A stretch of 64,000 nt of DNA from JAFIHK01 sp041441455. Lineage in GTDB: Bacteria; Bacteroidota; Bacteroidia; Bacteroidales; UBA932. The first letter of the stretch is position 1, and each line of letters starts with the position of its first letter. Positions 7,801 to 16,745 of this stretch are shown here, one piece after another. The translations under genes were made by a program, and so were the position numbers. Under the pieces are notes generated by a model that ran no database searches, was not told the origin of the DNA, and saw nothing but the letters and a program-made list of their open reading frames with translations. The stretch covers positions 1 through 64,000 of the forward strand of contig JASDTB010000038.1 in assembly GCA_041441455.1 (NCBI GenBank). Direction: 5' to 3'.

Positions 7801-10800
7801 ATGAGTAATAGATTTACATGTACTTTTGCATACNNNNNNNNNNGATTTACATTTTCAGAATCAACGACAAAGCACACGATGGACTACTAAAAATTGGTAG
7901 TGCAACCGTGCATACCGATTTGCCTTACAATGACCTTTCTGCTAATTGCCGAGAGTTGAATCAGGCTGCAAAGAAAAGGATTAATGATTACACAAGTACA
8001 GCAGGGATAGCATACGATCTTTTACATACCGAATTGGCTGTTGTTATCGAAGATGGCAAAACAAAAGCATTCTTAGACAAAAAGGTACATAATGTACTGG
8101 TAAAATCAGGAATCAGGAAACAACTCTTCGATACAGACAGAAAACAAAACGAGTGGTTTGACACCGATTTGGAAACTGCTAAAAATGCAATCAAAGCAGT
8201 TAAAGATGGGCGTGGATATTTGGGGCAATCCGAAATTAGTAAAGATAAAAGCCCTATTGCGTTTCGTCCAGAACAGAAAGAAGCTATTGTCAAGACTATT
8301 GCTCAATTCAAGAAGGGCAATCGAATGTTGTGGAATGCTAAAATGCGTTTTGGTAAAACCCTATCTGCTTTAGAAGTTGCTAAGCGAAGCGAATTTAAGA
8401 AGACGATTATCATTACCCACCGCCCTGTTGTGAGCAATGGGTGGTTTGATGATTTTGATAAAATCTTTTACGATACGGATAACTATCTGTTTGGCTCAAA
8501 GAGTGGTAAGGGATATTCTTTGAATGAACTGGAAAAGTCAGGCAAAAGTTATATCTATTTCGCTTCTATTCAAGACTTGAGAGGCTCTGAAGTGGTTGGA
8601 GGTAAATTTGAAAAGAATGACAAGGTATTTGAAACAGCCTGGAATTATGTAATTATTGACGAGGCACACGAGGGGACAAAAACCGAACTTGGCGATAATA
8701 TCAAAGAGTGGTTAACACTAAATAATCCCAAAGTGCTTGAACTGTCGGGAACTCCATTTAACCTGATGGAGGATTATGAGGAGAAAGAGATTTATACGTG
8801 GGACTACGTGATGGAGCAACGGTCAAAGAGAGAGTGGGACGAAACCCACTTTGGAGACCCTAATCCATACGAAGAGTTACCGGAGCTAAATATATTCACC
8901 TATTCACTCGGCAAACTCTTTGCTAATGCTGATTATGTTGATTTAGAAGACAAAGCATTTAACTTCAAGGAGTTTTTCCGTACTTGGACTGGTGATATTC
9001 GCAACGACCGCAAACCTCTTCCTAACGGAGCTATGGTTGGCGATTTTGTACATAAAGATGATATATCAAGCTTTTTGAATCTCATATCAAAGAGCGATAA
9101 AGATAGTAACTACCCATTTTCAACCGAAGAATATAGCGATTATTTCCGCCATTCGCTATGGATGGTTCCGGGAGTCAAAGAGGCAAAGGCATTGAGTGCG
9201 ATGATGAAGCAACACCCTGTCTTTGGTTCGGGATTATTTGAGATAGTCAACGTAGCCGGAGAGGGCGACGAAGAGCAATACTCAAAAGATGCTTTGGAGT
9301 TGGTTCGCAATGCAATAGGCAAAAATCCCGAAACAAACTATACAATCACGCTCTCTTGCGGAAGATTGACCACAGGCGTATCTGTTCCCGAATGGACAGC
9401 CGTGTTTATGTTGGCAGGGAGTTACTCTACTTCGGCAGCTAACTACCTACAAACCATTTTCCGTGTTCAGACTCCTGCAAATATAGGCGGTAGGATAAAA
9501 GAGAAGTGCTATGTATTTGACTTTGCTCCAGACAGAACATTGAAGATGGTAGCAGAGGCAAGTAAAATCTCATCAAAAGCAGGTAAGACCTCGCAAAACG
9601 ACCATCAAGCGGTAGGTGAGTTTCTTAACTTCTGCCCTGTTATCTCCATCGACGGAACAAAGATGCAGAAATATGATGAGAATCAGATGCTTCAGCAACT
9701 AAAGAGAGCCTACACCGACAAGGTGGTACGCAATGGCTTTGATGATAAGCACATCTACAATGATGAGCTATTAAAACTCGACGGGTTGGCCCTGGAGGAG
9801 TTTAAACAACTGAAAGAGATTGTCGGTGCAAGCAAGCAGACAAAGCAGTCTGGCGATATTGATATAAACAATCAAGGGCTAACAGATGAGAAGTATGAGG
9901 ATTTAGAAAAAGCCCTAAAGAAACCGAAACGAGAACTCACTGACGCAGATAAAAAACTCATAGAGGAGTCAAAAGAGAAACGCAAGAACAGAGATGCAGC
10001 AATATCCATCCTACGTGGTATATCTATTCGTATTCCATTAATGGTTTATGGTGCTGACATCCCCTATGAAGAGGAGATAACCGCAGAGAATTTCACAAAG
10101 TTGGTAGACCCATTGTCTTGGGAAGAATTTATGCCGAAAGGAGTCACAAAGGATCTGTTCAAAAAGTTTACTCGCTACTATGATCCTGATGTTTTTGTAG
10201 CAGCAGCACGCCAGATAAGAAACCTTGCAAAAAGTGCCGACCATCTCTCTCCAACCGAGAGAGTGCAAAAGATTTCAGCTCTCTTCTCAACGTTTAAGAA
10301 TCCTGACAAGGAAACCGTCCTAACCCCTTGGCGAGTTGTCAATATGCACTTGGGTGATTGCTTGGGGGGGTATGATTTCTTCGATATAGAACATAAAGAG
10401 ATGATAGAAGAGCCACGCTTTGTGGATCACGGAGAGGTAACCGCCAAGACAGTAGCTAATACCGATGCTCGAATCTTAGAAATAAACTCAAAAACAGGAC
10501 TCTATCCGCTATATATAACATATAGCATTTTTCGCAAGAAGTGCGAAGCGTACAAGCCGGAGGAGCTGACACCAGAGGTTGAGACAGAACTTTGGAATAA
10601 GACTGTTGCCGAGAATGTGTATGTGGTGTGCAAGACAAAAATGGCACGTAGCATTACCAAACGCACATTAGTAGGTTACAGTAATCATCCTATCAATGCC
10701 CACGCATTTGATGATTTACTCAATCAAATATCAGGCGGAAAGGCAGATAGTTTTATTGATAAGATTAAAAAAGGAAGTACGTTCAGAGGAAATAACACAG

Positions 10801-11771
10801 AAAAAGATATGAAGTTTAATGCAGTAGTCGGTAATCCACCATATCAGGTTATGGATGGTGGTAGTAAAGCAAGTGCGACCCCTGTTTACGATAAATTTGT
10901 AGAAATAGCAAAGAGGGTTAAACCTGAATATGTATCGATGATTATTCCTGCCAAATGGTATAACGGCGGTAAGGGACTCGATGAATTTAGGACGACAATG
11001 CTCAACGATACCAAGATGAAGAAACTGGTCGATTATGCAGATTCTAATGACTGTTTTTATGGCGTTGATATTGCCGGAGGTATATGCTATTTTCTTTGGG
11101 ATGATATACATGATGGACTCTGTTATGTAGTTAATGTTCACAGCGGCTCGGAAATTAAGCAAGAGAGAGATTTATCAGAGCATAAGACCTTCATTCGCGA
11201 TTCAAAGGCTCTCCCTATAATTGAAAAAATCAATGCTTTAGATAATGAATTTTACAGTTCAAGAGTTAGTTCGAGAAAGCCTTTTGGGTTAGCAACAAAC
11301 ATTAAGCCCAAAGATGCAGGTGATATTACTTTGCGATATAGCGGCGGTCGAGGACTCTACAATAGTATTGATATTACAACAGGACGAGATTGGATTGGCA
11401 AATGGAAAGTTATTACATCATACTTGACATATGATCACGCAGGACGTGCTGATAAAGATGGGCGAAAAAGAATCATTTCTACTCTGGAAGTATTGGCTCC
11501 TAATGAAATCTGTACTGAAACATATATTGTTATTGATGCTTTCTCTACCGAAGAAGAAGCATACAATTTATATAAATACATAAAAACAAGATTTGTTAGG
11601 TTTCTAATATCTCAACTAACATCTACACAACATATTACAAAAGGAAATTATGCTCTTGTTCCTATTCAAGACTTTAGTAAGCCCTGGACAGATGCTGAAC
11701 TCTACGCAAAATATGACTTAACCGAAGACGAAATCGCCTTCATCGAATCAATGATTAAACCAATGGAGTAA
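7801..11771 (+). CDS. GIY-YIG nuclease - SF2 helicase - Eco57I-like adenine methylase fusion (restriction-modification)
   Basis: A protein of about 1,320 residues. I place the start at the ATG at 7801 (MSNRFTCTFAY); the ten-N gap at 7834-7843 puts it out of frame with the rest, so the gap length must be wrong. Domains in order: a GIY-YIG/T5orf172-type nuclease after the gap (IYIFRI, LLKIG, a conserved E in TELAV and the late EWF); a superfamily-2 helicase with Walker A MRFGKT near 8345, DEAH near 8660, SGTP near 8745 and motif VI region FRVQTP near 9460; an Eco57I-like methylase with NPPY near 10833 and an odd motif I, LEINSKTGLYPLY, near 10480. Translocation, cleavage and modification would sit in one chain, with GIY-YIG as the likely nuclease. 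Target recognition probably lies in the C-terminal 350 residues. Confidence 0.75.
7834..7843. other. assembly gap (ten N)
   Basis: A run of ten N, the usual placeholder for a gap of unknown length, lies inside the fusion gene. The ATG at 7801 and the downstream reading frame are out of phase by one base with exactly ten bases here, so the true gap is not ten bases. A second ten-N run, at 16624-16633, lies in lspA and happens to preserve the frame. Confidence 0.95.
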
Positions 11772-11794
11772 AAATAATTAAATACTCGAAAAAT

Positions 11795-13156
11795 ATGATA
11801 GAATTAAAATTAAATACAGGAGAAGACGTTCTTCTTACTCCTATTCTTAAAGAAGAAGGAGTATATGAATTAGTTGATATTGACAACATTATTCATATGA
11901 CAATATGTCTCAGTGGTTATATATTTAATATTACGAACAATGTAGATGTTATTGAAGATGCTGACAGCCTAAGAGAGAAACTTAGTTCACTTGCAATAAG
12001 AGTAATTGAGAATAGTCAGAGTGAAGTTGAAGATAACGAATTTAACCAATCTGAAATAGCTCCATATAATCCTGACGACATAAAGGTACACCAAAAGCAA
12101 TTTAGCATTAAGTTTATCGAAGAAATGATTGACAATCAAGATATTGATTTTACTCCAGATTTTCAAAGAAACTTCGTTTGGAATTCTGTCCAAAAATCAT
12201 TGTTAATAGAATCCTTGTTACTAAGAATTCCCCTTCCTATTTTTTATTTTGCAGAAGATTATGACGGGCGATTAACTATTGTTGATGGGCTACAAAGACT
12301 TACAACAATAAAAGAGTTCATGAACAATGAATTTCAATTGAGGAACTTGGAATATTTAAGCGAAGGGGTAAAGGGAAGATATTATAAATCAGATCCAGAA
12401 AATGGAAAGAAAGGTATCGATGCTAAGTATTACAGATGGTTTAATATGACTCAATTCTCTGTAAACGTTATAGATCCTGCCTCTCCACACAAAGCGAAGT
12501 ATGATATTTTTAGACGAATAAATACAGGTGGTAGACCATTGAATAATCAGGAAATAAGAAATTGTTTAGCTACAAAAAATCTTCGTAATCTATTAAAGGC
12601 AATGGTGAATCTGCCTGAATTCATAACTGCAACAGACGGTAGTCTTCCTTCAACAAGGATGGCAGACATGGAAATTGCGATACGTTTCATTGCATTTTAT
12701 GAAGCGTATAAAAGTGACAATACACTAGTCTCTTCATATGATGGATATATGGAAACTTTATTAGATGATTCGACCGAAAGACTTGCAAAACTATCTGAAT
12801 ATGAGCATAATAAGTTCTTGTCTCTCTTTTCTAATGCAATGAAAAATGCAGAATATCTGTTTGGAGCTAAATATGCCTTTAGGAAAGTTCAAAAAGAGCA
12901 TATTAACAGTAATCATCGTAAACAGTTATTTAACAAAGCTTTATTTATAGGATGGTCTGTACTTTTGGCTGACATCCCATTTAAATTGGTTGAAAAAAAG
13001 TGTGAACGACAAGGTATGCTTAAGCATTTTGCTAATGAATTGGAGAGCGATTCAAAACTTATGTATTTTCTGTCATATGGAACCAATGGAAAGGCTAATT
13101 TAGAGTATGTTTTCCAATCGATAAATTCACTTAAAAATAAATACTTAATATTATGA
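11795..13156 (+). CDS. DUF262 (ParB-like, GmrS-type) protein
   Basis: A 453-residue protein. Residues about 1-95 form an extra N-terminal domain not typical of DUF262 proteins. The DUF262 core follows: PDFQRNFVWNSVQKSLLIESLL (about 121-142), the DGLQRLTT motif (about 164-171, the DGQQR loop of the family), and YDIFRRINTGGRPLNNQEIR (about 237-256). DUF262 is the ParB/sulfiredoxin-like nucleotide-binding domain of GmrSD, SspE and other phage-defence proteins, often acting as a sensor or NTPase switch. No HNH nuclease motif is evident in the C-terminal 170 residues, which look helical. Its stop overlaps the next ATG (ATGA at 13153-13156). It begins 23 bases after the restriction fusion. Confidence 0.8.
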   Translation: MIELKLNTGEDVLLTPILKEEGVYELVDIDNIIHMTICLSGYIFNITNNVDVIEDADSLREKLSSLAIRVIENSQSEVEDNEFNQSEIAPYNPDDIKVHQKQFSIKFIEEMIDNQDIDFTPDFQRNFVWNSVQKSLLIESLLLRIPLPIFYFAEDYDGRLTIVDGLQRLTTIKEFMNNEFQLRNLEYLSEGVKGRYYKSDPENGKKGIDAKYYRWFNMTQFSVNVIDPASPHKAKYDIFRRINTGGRPLNNQEIRNCLATKNLRNLLKAMVNLPEFITATDGSLPSTRMADMEIAIRFIAFYEAYKSDNTLVSSYDGYMETLLDDSTERLAKLSEYEHNKFLSLFSNAMKNAEYLFGAKYAFRKVQKEHINSNHRKQLFNKALFIGWSVLLADIPFKLVEKKCERQGMLKHFANELESDSKLMYFLSYGTNGKANLEYVFQSINSLKNKYLIL

Positions 13157-14325
13157 TTAATTTCAATATATGCAATTTTAAATGCTTTTATGACACTTCA
13201 GTAAAGCTAAACGGATTAACGGTTCTTGCTGGCTCTAATGGTTTTGGTAAAAGTTCGGTTGTCCAAGCTTTATTATTTATGCGAAGAACAATAGAGCATT
13301 GTGCAAAATGGAATAACACATGCTATACTGATGATTTAGATTTTGGATTAAATGTAGAATTAAATGGGGCGTATTGTCTAGCCTTAGGTAATTCAAAAAA
13401 CATTATTCCCGTAGAAGCTCCACAAAATAGTCTGTTGAGTTTAGAACTTAGAGAAAATGACAATAAATGCCGTATTTCTTATAAATTGAATGATGACTTT
13501 GCGGAGTTATGGCTGACGCCTATTAAGGATAATACTTCTTTTTCAGGCCAATACTCCAATCTGCCTATTTTTCTAAAAGAATTCTATTACTTGAATGCAG
13601 AGAGATTAGGACCAAGGGTGACACAACCAATTAAATTTCATGATTATTTCAATGTTGGCTGGCAAGGAGAATACTGTGCTCAAATACTATCCGACTATGG
13701 GTCTGTAAAGAATTTCAAGGTTGAAAAGGATCGTTTATTCAATCCTGAAGATAAAAATCTAAACAAAGGTCTCCTGCGGCAAACGCAAGAATGGATGGGG
13801 TATTTAATGCCTAGAGTAGTTGTGGATAGCAGAAAAGATGACAACATGCTATCAGCTCAAATTTTAGTTGAAAATTCTTATACAAAAGGAGAGCCTGTAA
13901 TTGCAACAAACATAGGTTTTGGTATTAGTTATGTGCTTCCGATAATAATTACTGGGTTAATTGCAAAGAAAGGTGCTATTATGGTTGTTGAAAATCCCGA
14001 AGCACATCTACATCCTTCAGCTCAATCAAGAATCGGGCAATTTTTAGCGAGAATTGCACAATCAGGGGTTAAAGTAATTGTGGAGACACATAGTGATCAC
14101 GTAATTAACGGTGTGCAAATCGCTGCTGCACAAGCCAAGATAAATAATGAACTTATTTCCGTAAACTACTTCAGCGAACGGGATGCGGATTCAGAATTTC
14201 CTCAACCAAATATTGAAGAAATATCAGTCAACAAGAAAGGAGAGCTTACGAACTGGCCTAAAGGTTTCTTTGACCAAACACAAATGGACTTTGCCGAACT
14301 ATTTAGATTAAGACACAATGAATAA
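13153..14325 (+). CDS. ABC-type AAA ATPase with DUF3696 C-terminus
   Basis: A 390-residue SMC/RecF-like ATPase. The Walker A loop GSNGFGKSS sits at about residues 28-36 after a short FKCF strand typical of these proteins. An internal region of about 180 residues contains LNAERLGPR. Walker B follows as VVENPEAHLHPSAQSR (about 278-293; Glu after the hydrophobic strand), and the D-loop/H-loop region reads IVETHSDHVI. The end (EISVNKKGELTNWPKGFFDQ) is the DUF3696 signature. OLD-like and DUF3696 ATPases recur as sensors in abortive-infection systems. It overlaps the DUF262 gene by 4 bases and the toxin-fusion gene by 8, so the three are almost certainly made together. Confidence 0.85.
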   Translation: MINFNICNFKCFYDTSVKLNGLTVLAGSNGFGKSSVVQALLFMRRTIEHCAKWNNTCYTDDLDFGLNVELNGAYCLALGNSKNIIPVEAPQNSLLSLELRENDNKCRISYKLNDDFAELWLTPIKDNTSFSGQYSNLPIFLKEFYYLNAERLGPRVTQPIKFHDYFNVGWQGEYCAQILSDYGSVKNFKVEKDRLFNPEDKNLNKGLLRQTQEWMGYLMPRVVVDSRKDDNMLSAQILVENSYTKGEPVIATNIGFGISYVLPIIITGLIAKKGAIMVVENPEAHLHPSAQSRIGQFLARIAQSGVKVIVETHSDHVINGVQIAAAQAKINNELISVNYFSERDADSEFPQPNIEEISVNKKGELTNWPKGFFDQTQMDFAELFRLRHNE

Positions 14326-15019
14326 AAAATTTTTTTTACATACAACATCTTTATTAGTTGACGATATTGCAATATATAAAAATGGACTGGAAAAATTGAA
14401 TTACGCATCATCAAAAAATGACAAATATGATACTGTCTTAAAACACGTTTCGATATACCAAAATCCGTTATATCTTGAACTTATAAGTTCTGAATTTTCG
14501 GAGGTGAGCAGCGTATTGAAATATATTGAACAATGCTCTTCTAACGAAATTGACATAGTAAACGACACTGAGTTTGAAAAGTATTATCCATTGGAAAATG
14601 TTGGATTTATGGGTGTTGATTTTTCATCTTCAAGTGACATTGATCCACTAAGACAAATAACAAATTGTGAATTATGCACAAGAGCCAAGAATTTATTTTA
14701 TAAAAAAACTCTCATTAACGGAGATAGGCAGCATATTGAGATGTGTGTAAGAAATTTATATACTGAATATACTTTCGAAGCTAGTGCTTTGGATGATATA
14801 GAATATTGGCAGAATTCAGATAAAACAACGCTTAGCAGGGTAATTGAATTAATAGATGACATTAAGGCAAACCCGTTTACAGGAGGACTTGGGCAAACAG
14901 AGGTGCTTAGATATCAAAATGGAGTTGCGTCTAAAAGAATTAATTATGTTGATCGGGTCACTTATTCTCTAAATAAAGGGAAAGGAGTAATTTATAGATG
15001 TAGATCACATTATGAGTAA
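14318..15019 (+). CDS. protein with a C-terminal YoeB-like RNase toxin domain
   Basis: A 233-residue protein. Residues about 152-233 match the whole YoeB/Txe toxin: LDDIEYWQNSDKTTLSRVIE, LIDDIKANPFTGG, then E195 in TEVL, R207 in SKRI, and the terminal CRSHYE with H231 and Y232. These correspond to the catalytic Glu, Arg, His and Tyr of E. coli YoeB, a ribosome-dependent mRNA endonuclease. Residues 1-150 are an unrecognised domain with one CxxC (CELC, 117-120). No YefM-type antitoxin gene is adjacent, so restraint must come from the fused domain or from the DUF262/ATPase partners. Its ATG overlaps the ATPase gene by eight bases. The toxin family call is strong; the effector role is inferred. 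Confidence 0.75.
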   Translation: MNKKFFLHTTSLLVDDIAIYKNGLEKLNYASSKNDKYDTVLKHVSIYQNPLYLELISSEFSEVSSVLKYIEQCSSNEIDIVNDTEFEKYYPLENVGFMGVDFSSSSDIDPLRQITNCELCTRAKNLFYKKTLINGDRQHIEMCVRNLYTEYTFEASALDDIEYWQNSDKTTLSRVIELIDDIKANPFTGGLGQTEVLRYQNGVASKRINYVDRVTYSLNKGKGVIYRCRSHYE

Positions 15020-15216
15020 AAACAATCGAGGTCTTTAAATACCTCCCTCTGGTCGGTGATCCCTCTGCGCTGACGCGGGGGTATGCAAAGCTGGGAGATG
15101 AAAGCATTACGCTTTTTTATGGCGCGGTGCGCAGATAGCGTCGATTTCGTGATTTCCTTACAGAAGTAAACTTCTGTTGTCAATTCCGAACTCGCCTCAG
15201 TTTTGCTTACAGCAAA
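15020..15216. other. island/tRNA junction, no gene seen
   Basis: About 200 bases between the toxin-fusion gene and the tRNA-Ser terminator. A GC-rich patch at 15045-15100 differs sharply from the AT-rich island on its left. A 76-codon minus-strand frame crosses it but extends into the terminator and looks spurious. No attachment-site repeat could be confirmed because the other end of the island is not in view. Confidence 0.4.
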
Positions 15217-15249
15217 ACAAAAAAAAGCGAATGCTTTCACATTCGCTTT
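15217..15249 (-). terminator. rho-independent terminator of tRNA-Ser
   Basis: AAAGCGAATG (15224-15233) and CATTCGCTTT (15240-15249) form a perfect 10-bp stem with a 6-base loop. On the minus strand the stem is followed by an eight- to ten-base U run (15226-15217). It begins two bases past the tRNA 3' end. Confidence 0.85.
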
Positions 15250-15250
15250 G

Positions 15251-15335
15251 CGGAGAGGGAGGGATTCGAACCCCCGGAACCTCGCAGTTCAACGGTTTTC
15301 AAGACCGCCGCAATCGACCACTCTGCCACCTCTCC
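15251..15335 (-). tRNA. tRNA-Ser (anticodon UGA)
   Basis: On the minus strand the sequence starts GGAGAGGTGGCAGAGTGG, which gives the acceptor arm and a serine-type D-arm. The anticodon stem GCGGT/ACCGT encloses the loop CTTGAAA, whose central bases TGA read UCA codons. A long variable arm follows, then GGTTCGAATCC as T-arm and CCTCTCC pairing with the 5' GGAGAGG, with G as discriminator; CCA is not encoded. The 85-base length with a long variable arm fits serine. Its 3' end faces the accessory island, as when a tyrosine recombinase uses a tRNA 3' end for integration. Confidence 0.95.
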
Positions 15336-15350
15336 TTTCGTTTGGGGATG

Positions 15351-15381
15351 CAAAGATATGCAAAAAATGTAATGAACCAAA
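15351..15381 (-). promoter_or_regulatory. promoter of tRNA-Ser
   Basis: On the minus strand TTTG (15381-15378), 19 bases of spacer, then TATCTTTG (15358-15351), an exact match to the Bacteroidota housekeeping promoter TTTG-N19-TAnnTTTG. It ends 15 bases before the tRNA 5' end. Confidence 0.8.
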
Positions 15382-15478
15382 AAAATGTTTGGTTGTTTAT
15401 GAAGAAATATTTTCGTATATTTATAGCAGACAAACTAAAGTGGTTCATCTGCGCGTTTTGCGTTATCCCCGCAGCCAG

Positions 15479-15520
15479 CCCCAATAGAGGCCGTCTATGG
15501 CCTAATAGACAGGGGTTTTT
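15479..15520 (+). promoter_or_regulatory. structured leader or terminator-like hairpin before the sigma factor
   Basis: CCCC (15479-15482) and GGGG (15512-15515) can pair around an inner perfect stem GTCTAT/ATAGAC (15493-15498, 15505-15510), followed directly by TTTTT. The structure lies about 47 bases before the sigma-factor ATG. It could be an attenuator, or the terminator of an unseen short transcript. Confidence 0.35.
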
Positions 15521-15566
15521 GGTATATATTTTGAGGCTCATTGTTTCAACTAACACCTACAAAGTC

Positions 15567-16055
15567 ATGAAAACTAAAACTTTTGAAACAGAAATATTAG
15601 AGCTCGAATCGAATTTGTCAAGATATGCTTATAGTCTCACTTCTAACTCAGATGATGCTAAAGATCTGGTGCAAGAGACTTTCTACAAGGCATTGAACAA
15701 CCAGGAGAAATTTAACGAGGACACCAACATTAAGGCTTGGATCTACACAATCATGAAGAACACCTTCATCAATGATTATAGAAGAAGGTCTAAGAGACGT
15801 ACTTTGTTCAACGAAGAGGTGCATGATTTCATCCTAAACAACCGTCCTGCCGATCATAACCCAGAGTCGGATCTTGGTTATAAGGAGCTAAATGAGATTG
15901 TAAATAGTCTGGAACCTGAATTCCGCGTGCCTTTCCAAATGCACGACAATGGTTACAAATACCAAGAGATTGCAGACGAACTTGGCCTGCATCTCGGTAC
16001 TGTAAAGAGTAGAATTCACTTCTCTAGGCAGAAGTTGATGGATCGGATACGTTAA
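15567..16055 (+). CDS. ECF (RpoE-like) RNA polymerase sigma factor
   Basis: A 162-residue sigma factor from the ATG at 15567. The open frame extends upstream through the tRNA, but that part is not coding. Region 2 is clear: LVQETFYKALNNQEKF, then IKAWIYTIMKNTFINDYRRR for -10 recognition. Region 4 has LEPEFRVPFQMHDNGYKYQEIADELGLHLGTVKSRIHFSR, split here only for description into the helix-turn-helix and its lead-in helix. No anti-sigma factor gene is adjacent, as in the small stand-alone ECF factors common in Bacteroidota. The last 32 bases overlap the 3' end of lspA, which converges on it. Regulon unknown. Confidence 0.85.
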   Translation: MKTKTFETEILELESNLSRYAYSLTSNSDDAKDLVQETFYKALNNQEKFNEDTNIKAWIYTIMKNTFINDYRRRSKRRTLFNEEVHDFILNNRPADHNPESDLGYKELNEIVNSLEPEFRVPFQMHDNGYKYQEIADELGLHLGTVKSRIHFSRQKLMDRIR

Positions 16056-16674
16056 AGTATTTTCTCTTGAAGAGAATAAGATAGATAACACCGACAGTTA
16101 TGCAAGAGTCGGCAATGTTGAAGATTGGGCGGAAAAAGATAAAGCGTTCGCCGCCTATGAATGGAACCCAATCGGGCATCATTGTATCGATAATAGGAAA
16201 ATAGAGCATGTCTACCACCTTCCCAAACAGGAAATGGGCGTAACCGCCTCCTTCGGGCAAAAATTTGGCTGTTTCGGTAAATGTTGATTCGCTAAAGAGC
16301 ATGCCGTAGAAAAGACTGTCGACAATATTACCTACAGCACCTACCAGTACTAGGGAGATTCCTACAAGTACGCCGGTGGGTGCTTGTTTTTTTACCAGTT
16401 TTACGAGGTAATAGATAATGAATCCTACTAAGACGATTCTTAGTGTGCTTAGAAGGAATTTGCCAAATGCTCCGCCTAATTGCATGCCGAATGCCATGCC
16501 GTTATTTTCGATAAAGTAGATTTGGAACCAGTTTCCGAAAACGGGGATGCTTTCGCCTAGTACCATGTGTGTTTTTATCCAGATTTTAACGATCTGGTCT
16601 ATCAAAAGCAGCGAGAAGATGATNNNNNNNNNNAAGATGATCACGCATACAAGCTGCCCTTTTGTCAATCGCAT
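16024..16674 (-). CDS. lspA: lipoprotein signal peptidase (signal peptidase II)
   Basis: Cleaves the signal peptide from diacylglyceryl-modified prolipoproteins in the inner membrane. Family landmarks are present: LLIDQIVKIWI in the first membrane helix, FIENNGMAFG, GAVGNIVDSLFYG with the first catalytic Asp, and FNIADSCITVG with the second. Four membrane helices are predicted. At 216 residues it is longer than the E. coli enzyme, with an insertion between the catalytic segments (a loop around LPEGGGYAHF), which is usual in Bacteroidota. Ten N at 16624-16633 replace about four residues near the start. It lies downstream of the dksA-like gene, but a terminator separates them. Confidence 0.9.
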   Translation of the reverse strand: MRLTKGQLVCVIIXXXXIIFSLLLIDQIVKIWIKTHMVLGESIPVFGNWFQIYFIENNGMAFGMQLGGAFGKFLLSTLRIVLVGFIIYYLVKLVKKQAPTGVLVGISLVLVGAVGNIVDSLFYGMLFSESTFTETAKFLPEGGGYAHFLFGKVVDMLYFPIIDTMMPDWVPFIGGERFIFFRPIFNIADSCITVGVIYLILFKRKYFNVSDPSTSA

Positions 16675-16707
16675 ATTGAATTTCTTTTGTATTGTCTATA
16701 ACTGTAA

Positions 16708-16739
16708 AAAGCCCGATAATCTTTCAATTGTCGGGCTTT
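16708..16739 (-). terminator. terminator between the dksA-like gene and lspA
   Basis: AAAGCCCGA (16708-16716) pairs with TCGGGCTTT (16731-16739). Both sides carry T-rich runs, so it may stop transcripts in either direction; on the minus strand it ends the dksA-like transcript and may attenuate read-through into lspA. Confidence 0.75.
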
Positions 16740-16745
16740 GTTTTA

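Noticed and set aside
15010..15240. 76-codon minus-strand frame next to the tRNA
   Set aside because: It runs into the tRNA terminator stem, has no recognisable domain and resembles frames that arise by chance in such junctions.
15177..15566. N-terminal extension of the sigma-factor frame through the tRNA-Ser region
   Set aside because: The extension crosses the tRNA gene and its terminator on the opposite strand; the ATG at 15567 begins the conserved protein.
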